A DNA stretch of 64,000 nucleotides from Oscillospiraceae bacterium (lineage in GTDB: Bacteria; Bacillota_A; Clostridia; Oscillospirales; Oscillospiraceae): contig JAFWOX010000003.1 in assembly GCA_017545325.1 (NCBI GenBank), positions 1-64,000 of the forward strand, written 5' to 3'. How positions within the stretch are numbered: the stretch's first letter is position 1; every line of letters begins with the position of its first letter. Both the position numbers and the translations under genes were made by a program. The notes beneath the pieces were generated by a model, which worked only from the letters and a program-made list of their open reading frames with translations, ran no database searches and had not been told where the DNA came from. This document shows, one piece after another, positions 32,850-39,682 of this stretch.

Positions 32850-32878
32850 ATTATACCGCGCGGATTAGACTTGCGCAA
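32850..32878 (-). promoter_or_regulatory. Promoter of the ModE-like gene
   Basis: Minus strand TTGCGC (32878-32873), 17 bp, TATAAT (32855-32850). The -35 is part of the palindrome TTGCGCAA (32871-32878). Confidence 0.75.
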
Positions 32879-32902
32879 GAATAAAAAGGAACGCAGAGAA
32901 AA

Positions 32903-33178
32903 ATGAATTCACCGCTGTTGCTCTATCTGATCGTGGCCGACGTTCTTGCCCTGCTCCTTATGCTTTCAGACAAGCGGCGGGCGAGGCGGGGGAAAGAGCG
33001 GATCCCGGAGGCATCTCTGTTCCTGGCTGCTCTGCTGGGCGGCGCCCTGGGCGGCACGGTGGGCATGTTCCTGTTTCGGCATAAAACAAAGCACGCCGCC
33101 TTCCGGGTGGGCTTTCCGCTGCTCACCCTGATTCAGGCGGCGCTGTGCGTCTGGTATATGGGAGGGTTTGGCAAATGA
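32903..33178 (+). CDS. DUF1294 small membrane protein
   Basis: A 91-residue protein with three predicted membrane segments (about 5-20, 40-58, 70-86). The central block SDKRRARRGKERIPEASLFLAALLGGALGG and the RHKTKHAAFRVGFPLL motif are characteristic of DUF1294, a widely found small membrane family of unknown role. It overlaps the FAH-family gene by ATGA. Confidence 0.9.
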   Translation: MNSPLLLYLIVADVLALLLMLSDKRRARRGKERIPEASLFLAALLGGALGGTVGMFLFRHKTKHAAFRVGFPLLTLIQAALCVWYMGGFGK

Positions 33179-33822
33179 AGGAATTGAAGCCGGGAAAGAT
33201 CATCTGCGTGGGGCTGAACTACAAAAGCCATGCGGAGGAGACGGGGGGAGAGGCGCCTGCCGAGCCCGTGCTCTTCTCCAAGTTCGGGGACAGCATCACC
33301 TGGGACGGGGAAGAGGTCGTTCTGCCGCCCTGGCATCGCTGCTATGACTACGAAGCGGAGCTGGTGGCGGTGATGGGAAAGACCCTTTGGAACGGGACCC
33401 TGGAGGAGGCAAAGGCCGCCATCCGGGGCTATACCTGCGGGAACGATCTCAGCGCACGGGACTGCCAGTTCCGCTCCGCCCAGTGGCTCACGGGGAAATC
33501 CATGCCGGGTTTCGCTCCCATCGGTCCCCGGATCGTTCCGGCGGCGGAATTCGACCCGGAAAAGCCCCATCGGATCCGTTGCCTGGTCAACGGGGAGGTG
33601 CGGCAGGACGACGATGTGACCAATATGCTCTTCTCCTGCGCGGAGATCGTGAAATACTGCTCATCTTTCTTTCGGTTGGAGCCGGATGATCTGATCTTCA
33701 CCGGCACCCCTGCCGGGGTCATCCTGGGCCAGCCCAAGGGCTCACGGGTCTGGCTGAAGCCCGGGGACGTAGTCCGGGTGGAGATCGAGGGGATCGGCAG
33801 CCTTACGAATCAGCTGATTTGA
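33175..33822 (+). CDS. Fumarylacetoacetate hydrolase (FAH)-family protein
   Basis: A 215-residue metal-dependent hydrolase or decarboxylase. Motifs are CVGLNYKSHAEE (about 10-21), the metal-binding YEAELVAVMG (about 60-69), GNDLSARDCQF (about 89-99), KSMPGFAPIGP, DDVTNMLFS and FTGTPAGV (about 176-183). The compact length fits the acylpyruvase/oxaloacetate decarboxylase (YcgM/FAHD1) subgroup rather than the eukaryotic enzyme. The specific substrate is unclear. ATG 33175 overlaps the DUF1294 stop. Its 3' end overlaps the convergent glycosylase gene by 20 bp. Confidence 0.9.
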   Translation: MKELKPGKIICVGLNYKSHAEETGGEAPAEPVLFSKFGDSITWDGEEVVLPPWHRCYDYEAELVAVMGKTLWNGTLEEAKAAIRGYTCGNDLSARDCQFRSAQWLTGKSMPGFAPIGPRIVPAAEFDPEKPHRIRCLVNGEVRQDDDVTNMLFSCAEIVKYCSSFFRLEPDDLIFTGTPAGVILGQPKGSRVWLKPGDVVRVEIEGIGSLTNQLI

Positions 33823-34426
33823 CCCGGCGACCGGGGATCCTGCTCACATAGGGACTGCCCTTGACGCAGTAACGCCAGGGGCGGTCTTTGTCTTCCTCCG
33901 CGTAATCCACCCCGATGCGGGGGGAGGACAGGATGAGCTTCCCGGGTATGCTTACGCCCTCTGCCAGGAAAAAGTCCCCGGAAAGAAGGCTGACGCCGCT
34001 GAGGCTTCGGTCCAGCCCCATCGCCCGGCAGAGCCTGCCGGGCCCGGCGCAGAGCTGCTCCGGCCTGCCGCGCCCGCTGCGGGCGGCCATGAGCTCCAGC
34101 CCGGCCAGGGGTTCCAGGGCCCGGATCAGCACGCATTCCGGCTGCCCCGGCTGCTTCGTCACCACATTGAGGCAATGGTACATGCCGTAAATCATATAGA
34201 TGTAGGCATGACCCGGGGGACCGTACAGCGGTTCCAGCCTGGGGCTTCGCCGGCCGCCCCAGGCATGGCAGGCGCGGTCTGCAGCGCCCAGATAGGCCTC
34301 CGTCTCCACAATGCGCCCGGCGGTCTCCCCATGGACCAGGATCTGACCCAGCAGGGCCCGGGCGATCTCCCGGGTATCCCGCTCCGGGGAAAAGAACTCT
34401 GAGTCCAGCACACGATACTCATCCAT
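33803..34426 (-). CDS. 3-methyladenine DNA glycosylase (AAG/Mpg family)
   Basis: Removes alkylated and deaminated purines from DNA in base excision repair. The 207-residue protein shows ALLGQILVH, RIVETEAYLGAADRACHAWGG (about 38-58) with the catalytic Glu in the ETEAY motif, PGHAYIYMIYGMYHCLNVV (about 71-89) with the intercalating Tyr region, and RALEPLAG, GPGRLCRAMG. Length and motif order match bacterial Mpg. AAAGGAGG precedes the ATG. Confidence 0.94.
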   Translation of the reverse strand: MDEYRVLDSEFFSPERDTREIARALLGQILVHGETAGRIVETEAYLGAADRACHAWGGRRSPRLEPLYGPPGHAYIYMIYGMYHCLNVVTKQPGQPECVLIRALEPLAGLELMAARSGRGRPEQLCAGPGRLCRAMGLDRSLSGVSLLSGDFFLAEGVSIPGKLILSSPRIGVDYAEEDKDRPWRYCVKGSPYVSRIPGRRVKSADS

Positions 34427-34441
34427 CCGGCAGCCTCCTTT

Positions 34442-34472
34442 GAAAAAACCGGTCTGCCCTCGGGCAGACCGG
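34442..34472 (-). terminator. Terminator of the SDR gene
   Basis: CCGGTCTGCC (34449-34458) pairs perfectly with GGCAGACCGG (34463-34472); on the minus strand TTTTTTC follows. It lies just after the SDR stop and before the glycosylase start. Confidence 0.88.
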
Positions 34473-34493
34473 CAAACATGGCCAGAAGCGAAC

Positions 34494-35489
34494 TTAGTCC
34501 TTGGCAGGCGCGGGGCCTCTGGGCGGCATGGGAGGACGCTTCTCGAAGAGGGATTTGTTCTTCTCCTTCACCTCGTCCAGGCTCCAGCCGTCTCCGGCGG
34601 CCATCATGGCCCCTTCCACGGCGGGGATGGCGTAACGTCCGATAAACTTGCCCATGGTCATGAAAACCTGTCCGGTGACGTCCTTGGCGTCCTCGCCGCA
34701 GAGCCATACGATGAAGTTCGCAAAGGTCTCGGGAGCGGCGGTGCCGTCATAGCTGATGGGGTTGCCGGAAATCACGCTGTGTTCGCCTTCCAGCACGTTA
34801 TGGATCTCCATGTCCACGCTGGCCCGGGTCTTGGCGGCGGGGGCGAAGGTATTGGCGGTGATGCCGAATTCCTTCAGCTCGGCGGCGAGGCCGTAGGTCA
34901 TGCCCACAACGCCGGCGTTGGCGGCGCAGTATTCGCACTGCCGCAGGTTGCCGCCCGCCCAGGCGGGGGAGGCGCAGTTGACGATGCGGCCCCAGCCCTG
35001 ATCGATCATGTGCTGTACCGCATGGCGGATCACGTAGAAGTGGCCGGTGGGCTTCGCGGCGTTGACCTTGTCCCACAGCTCCTTCGGCATATCCTGCACG
35101 GGGCTGAAGCCGAAGGCGGAGGCGATATTCACCACGATATCCACCTTGCCGTAGGTTTTCAGCGCGCATTCCGTGAGCTTGCCGGCCTGGTCATAATCGG
35201 AGATATCCGCAAAGCAGGCTACCGCTTCGCCGCCGGCATCCCGGATCTCCTTCGCGGTGCGCTCGGCGTCCCCATAGTACTTGGCGTACTCGGTCATGGC
35301 CCAGTCCTGCATCTCCTTGCTGAGCTTGGAGAACTTCTCTTCGTCCACGGGGATAACCCCGTTCCAGGGGGACCGGTTGTTGGTGACCACCTTGCAGCCT
35401 TCCGCCGCAAGCGCTTTGGCAACGGCTCTGCCGATGCCCATGCCGGAGCCGGTCACGATGGCTACCTTACCCTTCAGATAATCGCCCAT
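34494..35489 (-). CDS. Short-chain dehydrogenase/reductase (SDR) with C-terminal extension
   Basis: A 331-residue NAD(P)-dependent oxidoreductase. The cofactor motif TGSGMGIG (about 13-20) is the TGxxxGxG signature. The NNAG equivalent is NIAS, the Ser is in NCASPAW, and the catalytic YxxxK position reads YCAAN, so Lys is replaced by Asn. An insertion near residues 40-70 (WNGVIPVDEEKFSKLSKEMQ) and a C-terminal tail past residue 290 make it longer than typical 250-residue SDRs. The missing Lys makes classical dehydrogenase activity doubtful. The start ATG 35489 follows GGGAG. Confidence 0.85.
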   Translation of the reverse strand: MGDYLKGKVAIVTGSGMGIGRAVAKALAAEGCKVVTNNRSPWNGVIPVDEEKFSKLSKEMQDWAMTEYAKYYGDAERTAKEIRDAGGEAVACFADISDYDQAGKLTECALKTYGKVDIVVNIASAFGFSPVQDMPKELWDKVNAAKPTGHFYVIRHAVQHMIDQGWGRIVNCASPAWAGGNLRQCEYCAANAGVVGMTYGLAAELKEFGITANTFAPAAKTRASVDMEIHNVLEGEHSVISGNPISYDGTAAPETFANFIVWLCGEDAKDVTGQVFMTMGKFIGRYAIPAVEGAMMAAGDGWSLDEVKEKNKSLFEKRPPMPPRGPAPAKD

Positions 35490-35533
35490 TGTACTCCCTC
35501 CAATATACTGCAATGTACTGATTTGCTATGCTA

Positions 35534-35562
35534 AAGATACCACGCCCGGGGCATGAAGTCAA
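35534..35562 (-). promoter_or_regulatory. Promoter of the SDR gene
   Basis: Minus strand TTGACT (35562-35557), 17 bp, TATCTT (35539-35534), about 45 bp before the start codon. Confidence 0.65.
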
Positions 35563-35573
35563 TCCGCTTTCCG

Positions 35574-35602
35574 TTGCCCGGAAAAGAAAAGCGTGGTATA
35601 CT
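35574..35602 (+). promoter_or_regulatory. Promoter of greA-like gene
   Basis: TTGCCC (35574-35579), 17 bp, extended -10 TGG-TATACT (35597-35602), 20 bp before the ATG. The leader is very short but GGGAGGAA still fits between. Confidence 0.65.
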
Positions 35603-35621
35603 GCACCGGGAGGAACCAGCC

Positions 35622-36128
35622 ATGCATGATGAATTGACCAAGGTGGATATCCGGAAAATGCGGGAGGAGATCGAATACCGGACGAAGGTCCTGCGCCCCA
35701 AGCTCATTGAAGATGTGCAGACAGCCCGGGCCTTCGGCGACCTCAGCGAAAACTTTGAATACAAGGCGGCAAAGCAGGAGAAGAACCGGAACGACAGCCG
35801 GGTGCGCTACCTGGAGCGGATGATCGCCACCGCCGTGGTGATCGACGCCCCGGAGGAGGCCGGGGACACCGCCGGATTATTCGACTGGGTGGAGCTCTGG
35901 TTCGAGGAGGATGAGGAGCTCCAGCGCATCCGTCTGGTGACGACGCTCCGTCAGGACCCCTCCAAATGGCTTATCAGCAAGGAGTCCCCCCTGGGGAAGG
36001 CCGTGCTGGGGAAAAAGGCCGGGGACCGGGTGCTGGTGCAGGTGAATGCGGAGTACAGTTACCACGTCGTCCTCCGGAGCATCACCCCCGGAAAAGATGA
36101 CGAAAGCCTGGAGATCAACAGCTACTGA
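35622..36128 (+). CDS. GreA/GreB-family transcription elongation factor
   Basis: A 168-residue protein that would rescue backtracked RNA polymerase. The N-terminal coiled coil (1-80) carries the acidic tip AFGDLSENFEYKAAK (about 40-54), the Asp/Glu pair of Gre factors that enters the secondary channel. The C-terminal FKBP-like domain shows SPLGKAVLGKKAGDRVLV (about 127-144). It is slightly longer than E. coli GreA. ATG 35622 follows GGGAGGAA; the upstream extension covers the promoter. Confidence 0.9.
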   Translation: MHDELTKVDIRKMREEIEYRTKVLRPKLIEDVQTARAFGDLSENFEYKAAKQEKNRNDSRVRYLERMIATAVVIDAPEEAGDTAGLFDWVELWFEEDEELQRIRLVTTLRQDPSKWLISKESPLGKAVLGKKAGDRVLVQVNAEYSYHVVLRSITPGKDDESLEINSY

Positions 36129-36138
36129 CAAAACAAAG

Positions 36139-36166
36139 CGGCGGCTGCCCAACGGGGCAGCCGCCG
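36139..36166 (-). terminator. Terminator between greA-like and UroD-like genes
   Basis: CGGCGGCTGCCC (36139-36150) pairs with GGGCAGCCGCCG (36155-36166), 12 bp. On the plus strand it is followed by AAAAAC; on the minus strand by CTTTGTTTTG, so it best fits the leftward UroD gene. Confidence 0.75.
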
Positions 36167-36183
36167 AAAAACATTTCTGCCGA

Positions 36184-37185
36184 TTACTTCTGCTTGGCCA
36201 GCCACTCGGCGCCATATTTGTTGCACTCGTCGATGACCACGGGGGTGACCCAGGCGTTCAGGCACTCCAGACTGCCGATGCAGGGACGGAAGGAGCCGCC
36301 GGGGCAGTACTCGTCGATGGCCCGGCGTACCTCTGCGCGGACCGCTTCCTCGGTGACGTCCGCCTGGTCGATGAGGCCCTGGTCCAGGCCGCCCATGAGG
36401 AGCAGCTTGCCCTTGGTGGCCTTCTGGATGGCCTTGATGTCGTTGGAGGGGAGGACCCCCTGCCACATCTCCACGCCCAGATCCACCAGCTCGGGAGCCA
36501 GCTCGGCGGCATAGCAGTCGCAGTGATGCTGAACGATCTTGCCCCGCTTGTGGTAGTAGTCGTACAGGCGCTTGTAATGGGGCTTCAGCAGCTCCCGGAA
36601 CTTGTCCACGGAGAAGAACATGGCGGTCTTGCTGCCCCAGTCGTCGTGGCTGTGGATGACGTCGAAATCCAGCTCGTCGCAGAGCATCTCGGCTACCTTG
36701 AGCTTCCAGTCGGTGTAGGCGCCGAAAAGCTCGTTCATGGCTTCCGGCTCCTCATACATGTTCACCAGGGTATCCTCGAAGGTCATGAGGCAGTGGGCCC
36801 GCTCGAAGAGCCCCCGGAAGGTGGGGATCATGACGAATTCATTGTCCCGGTCCACCTGGGCGATCTGTTCCTTGGTTCCGCTCCAGTCCAGATCCGTGGG
36901 GATCTCGGGAAAATGGACGTAGTCCCGCCAATGGGTGATGTCCTTGATGACCTGGTTTTCCTCGTTCACCATGGGGATGATGCCCGGGTCCCCGGGGAGG
37001 AAGCGGTGGTTGACGCCCCAGTGATCCAGGACGTTATTCCCTTCGATGAAGAGGATATCCCAGACGGTGATGGGGTCGATGATGCAGTGGAACATGCACT
37101 GAGGCCAGGCATTGAAGCCATAGCCCATCCACTTGGGAGGATTTTCCCCCCGCATTACGGAAAAGAATTGCTCTTTTTTGGTCAT
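36184..37185 (-). CDS. UroD/MtaA-family (corrinoid methyltransferase-like) protein, paralogue B
   Basis: A 333-residue UroD-superfamily TIM barrel related to the protein at 25933. It carries SHDDWGSKT (about 171-179) and QHHCDCYAAEL (about 214-224), in which an HxC pattern fits the zinc ligands of MtaA/MtbA-type corrinoid methyltransferases. A C-terminal RPCIGSLEC could supply the third ligand. It lies 60 bp downstream of a glycyl-radical activase on the same strand. Methyl transfer from a corrinoid protein is the family expectation; no corrinoid protein gene is in the window. ATG 37185 follows GGAGGTG. Confidence 0.78.
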   Translation of the reverse strand: MTKKEQFFSVMRGENPPKWMGYGFNAWPQCMFHCIIDPITVWDILFIEGNNVLDHWGVNHRFLPGDPGIIPMVNEENQVIKDITHWRDYVHFPEIPTDLDWSGTKEQIAQVDRDNEFVMIPTFRGLFERAHCLMTFEDTLVNMYEEPEAMNELFGAYTDWKLKVAEMLCDELDFDVIHSHDDWGSKTAMFFSVDKFRELLKPHYKRLYDYYHKRGKIVQHHCDCYAAELAPELVDLGVEMWQGVLPSNDIKAIQKATKGKLLLMGGLDQGLIDQADVTEEAVRAEVRRAIDEYCPGGSFRPCIGSLECLNAWVTPVVIDECNKYGAEWLAKQK

Positions 37186-37244
37186 TGCGGCACCTCCATG
37201 AAGTTTTGTTATAAATGATTTCCTCTTGCGGTTCTTGCGCTTGT

Positions 37245-38207
37245 TTAATGGATGACGACGTTCTTCACGCCCATATCCTCCAGCAGCTTCTTCCGGGTCT
37301 GCATGAATTCCTCCGTGGGCGGGGTTGCCTCCAGAGCGGGGCCGGAACGGCCCAGCCGTTCCCATTTCACCACGCCGAGGTTATGGTAGGGAAGAAGCTG
37401 CACCTGGGTCACCGCGTCCCCCAGCTCCAGGATGAATTCGCCGAAGGCGCGGTAGGATTTGTCGTTGTCGTTGTACATGGGGATGGTGGGGATGCGGATC
37501 TGGAGCTTTCCCCCGGCGGCGGCGATCTTCCTGGCGTTCTCCAGGATCAGCTCATTGGGCACGCCGATAACCCGCCGGTGCAGGTCGCTGTCCATCTGCT
37601 TCAGGTCGTACAGGAACAGGTCCGTGTAAGGGAGGACCTGCTCGATGACTTCCCAGCGGACAAAACCGGTGGTATCCACCGCAGTATGGATATCCTCCGC
37701 CTTGCAGGCCTTCAGCAGGGCCAGGGTGAATTCCGGCTGGCAGAGGCATTCGCCCCCGGAGATGGTCACGCCGCCGCCGCTGCGCTTATAGAAGGGCTTA
37801 TCCCGGCGGAGCCGGTCCATGACCTTTTCCACGGTATATTCCGTGCCGCATTTGTACAGGGCGGTATGGGGGCAGACCTCGGTGCAGGCGAAGCATTCGT
37901 CGCACTTCAGCCGCTCCACCTTCACCACGGTATATACATGGTCGTCCTTCAGACTGACTTTTTCCTCGCCCTTGGTGATGGCGCCCCGGGTGCAGGCCTG
38001 AATGCATTTGCCGCATTCCTCCACCCCGACGCAGCGGATCTCCATCCAGTTCAGCTCAGTGGGGAATTCCTGACTCTCCGGACTGTGGCACCAGGGGCAG
38101 CGCAGGGGACAGCCCTTGAGAAAAACCGTGTTGCGGATGCCGGGCCCGTCATGCACGGAATAGCCCTGCAGATCGTACAGCTTGCCGGTCAGAACCTTTT
38201 CTTCCAT
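37245..38207 (-). CDS. Glycyl-radical enzyme activating protein (radical SAM)
   Basis: A 320-residue radical SAM enzyme that generates the glycyl radical on a partner enzyme. Motifs: DGPGIRNTVFLKGCPLRCPWCHSPE with CX3CX2C (about 21-45), two ferredoxin-like CX2-3C clusters (CGKCIQAC and CDECFACTEVCP, about 66-110), GGGVTISGGECL (about 144-155) and VDTTGF. The insert with two extra 4Fe-4S clusters is typical of activases for choline TMA-lyase, benzylsuccinate synthase and related enzymes, unlike plain PFL activase. No glycyl radical enzyme is encoded in this window. ATG 38207 is preceded by GGAGG. It is co-transcribed with the UroD-like gene. Confidence 0.9.
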   Translation of the reverse strand: MEEKVLTGKLYDLQGYSVHDGPGIRNTVFLKGCPLRCPWCHSPESQEFPTELNWMEIRCVGVEECGKCIQACTRGAITKGEEKVSLKDDHVYTVVKVERLKCDECFACTEVCPHTALYKCGTEYTVEKVMDRLRRDKPFYKRSGGGVTISGGECLCQPEFTLALLKACKAEDIHTAVDTTGFVRWEVIEQVLPYTDLFLYDLKQMDSDLHRRVIGVPNELILENARKIAAAGGKLQIRIPTIPMYNDNDKSYRAFGEFILELGDAVTQVQLLPYHNLGVVKWERLGRSGPALEATPPTEEFMQTRKKLLEDMGVKNVVIH

Positions 38208-38262
38208 TGGACATGGACCTCCGTGACTCCCCGCTTTTCTGCGGGGCATATATGGTTAATTT

Positions 38263-38291
38263 AGTATACTACAGTTCTTTCGGTTCTGCAA
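38263..38291 (-). promoter_or_regulatory. Promoter of the activase-UroD operon
   Basis: Minus strand TTGCAG (38291-38286), 17 bp, TATACT (38268-38263). The 5' leader contains a small hairpin CCCCGC/GCGGGG. Confidence 0.75.
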
Positions 38292-38294
38292 CGA

Positions 38295-38329
38295 GAAAAA
38301 AGCCCCGCCGCATTCAAAACGCGGCGGGG
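38295..38329 (-). terminator. Terminator of the aspartate aminotransferase-like gene
   Basis: CCCCGCCGC (38303-38311) pairs with GCGGCGGGG (38321-38329); six Ts follow on the minus strand. It separates the aminotransferase from the activase promoter. Confidence 0.85.
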
Positions 38330-38347
38330 TGAAATTATTCTGCGCGA

Positions 38348-39538
38348 TCAGCCCTTCAGGAAGCGCTCCAGCCGGTCCAGACCGCGCCGGATATTCTCCA
38401 TGGAGGCGGCGTAGGTCCAGCGGAGATACTGGGGAGCGCCGAAACCGGCGCAGGGCACCAGGGCCACATTCTCCGCGGAGAGGAAGGCCATGGCGAAATC
38501 GTTCCCGTTACGGATCACCTGTCCCCCCAGCTCCCGGCCGGCCAGGTCCTCCATGTTCATCATAACGTAGAATGCGCCCTGGGGCTTGAGACAGCGGACG
38601 CCGGGGAGAGAATTGATCCGGTCGGCCATATAGTTGCGCCGTTCCTCAAACACCTTCCGCATGCTCTCCACGCTCTCCTGACTGCCGCCGAGGGCTTCGA
38701 TGGCGGCATACTGGGAAATGGTGCTGGGGGCGCTGGTGGAATGGCTCAGGAAGTTGGACATGGCCTTGGCCAGCTTGCTGTCGCAGGCGGTATAGCCGAT
38801 GCGCCAACCGGTCATGGCATAGGATTTGCTCACGCCGTTCACCAGGATGGTGCGGGCCTTGATTTCCTCCCCCAGCGCGGCGGCGCTGGTGAAGCGGAGT
38901 CCGTCATACAGCAGACGGTAGTAGATCTCATCGGACATGATCCAGAGATCATGCTTCACGCAGACCTGGCAGAGAGCGGCCAGCTGCTCGGCAGAATAGA
39001 ACATCCCCGTGGGGTTGGAGGGGTTATTCAGAATGATGGCCGTGGTGCGGGGAGTGATGGCGGCCTCCAGCGCCTCCGGCTGCAGAAGGAAGCCCTGGCT
39101 TTCGCTGGTCTGCAGGATCACCGGCGTTCCCCCCGCCATGGACACCGCTTCGGAATAGGTGACCCAGTAGGGCGCGGGGATGATGACCTCGTCCCCGGGA
39201 TCCAGCATGCAGCAGAGCGCGATATAGATGCTGTGCTTCGCGCCGCTGGCCACAACGATCTCCCCGGGCTTGTAGCTCACGCCCAGGTCGGCCTCCAGCC
39301 GGCTGCATATCGCCTCTTTCAGCGCAGGCATGCCGGAGGCGGCGGTGTATTTGGTCTTGCCGTCCCGGATCGCCCGGATAGCCGCTTCCTTGATATTCTC
39401 AGGCGTATCAAAATCCGGCTCGCCGGTCCCGAAATTGATCACGTCCTTGCCCTCCGCCCGGAGACGGTTGGCCAGGTCGCTCACTGCCAGGGTGCTGGAT
39501 TCATGGACCGCTGCCGCTTTTGCAGAAATATGCCTCAT
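38348..39538 (-). CDS. Class I aspartate-type aminotransferase
   Basis: A 396-residue PLP enzyme with INFGTGEPDFDTP (about 34-46), YTAASGMPALKEAI, IPAPYWVTYSE (about 121-131), LNNPSNPTGMFY (about 170-181), MSDEIYYRLLY, and the PLP lysine in VNGVSKSYAMTGWRIGY (about 229-245). The WVTY and SKSYAMTGWRIGY segments are characteristic of aspartate aminotransferase subgroup 1b, which can also transaminate prephenate. It is a single-gene unit with its own promoter and terminator, so it is unrelated to the aromatic operon. The start ATG 39538 lies at the usual family start MxxISAKA. Confidence 0.92.
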   Translation of the reverse strand: MRHISAKAAAVHESSTLAVSDLANRLRAEGKDVINFGTGEPDFDTPENIKEAAIRAIRDGKTKYTAASGMPALKEAICSRLEADLGVSYKPGEIVVASGAKHSIYIALCCMLDPGDEVIIPAPYWVTYSEAVSMAGGTPVILQTSESQGFLLQPEALEAAITPRTTAIILNNPSNPTGMFYSAEQLAALCQVCVKHDLWIMSDEIYYRLLYDGLRFTSAAALGEEIKARTILVNGVSKSYAMTGWRIGYTACDSKLAKAMSNFLSHSTSAPSTISQYAAIEALGGSQESVESMRKVFEERRNYMADRINSLPGVRCLKPQGAFYVMMNMEDLAGRELGGQVIRNGNDFAMAFLSAENVALVPCAGFGAPQYLRWTYAASMENIRRGLDRLERFLKG

Positions 39539-39571
39539 AGTTGTTCCCCCAATGCCTGTTAATGAGGTTGC

Positions 39572-39600
39572 ATTATACACGCAAACTTGCAGAAAAGCAA
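39572..39600 (-). promoter_or_regulatory. Promoter of the aspartate aminotransferase-like gene
   Basis: Minus strand TTGCTT (39600-39595), 17 bp, TATAAT (39577-39572), about 34 bp before the ATG. Confidence 0.75.
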
Positions 39601-39682
39601 GGGGTAAACCGGAAAAACCCGAATAAATGCAGGAATGAGGGGCAGGCACATGCAATTTCTTCAGGGAATTACCGCAAGAAAG

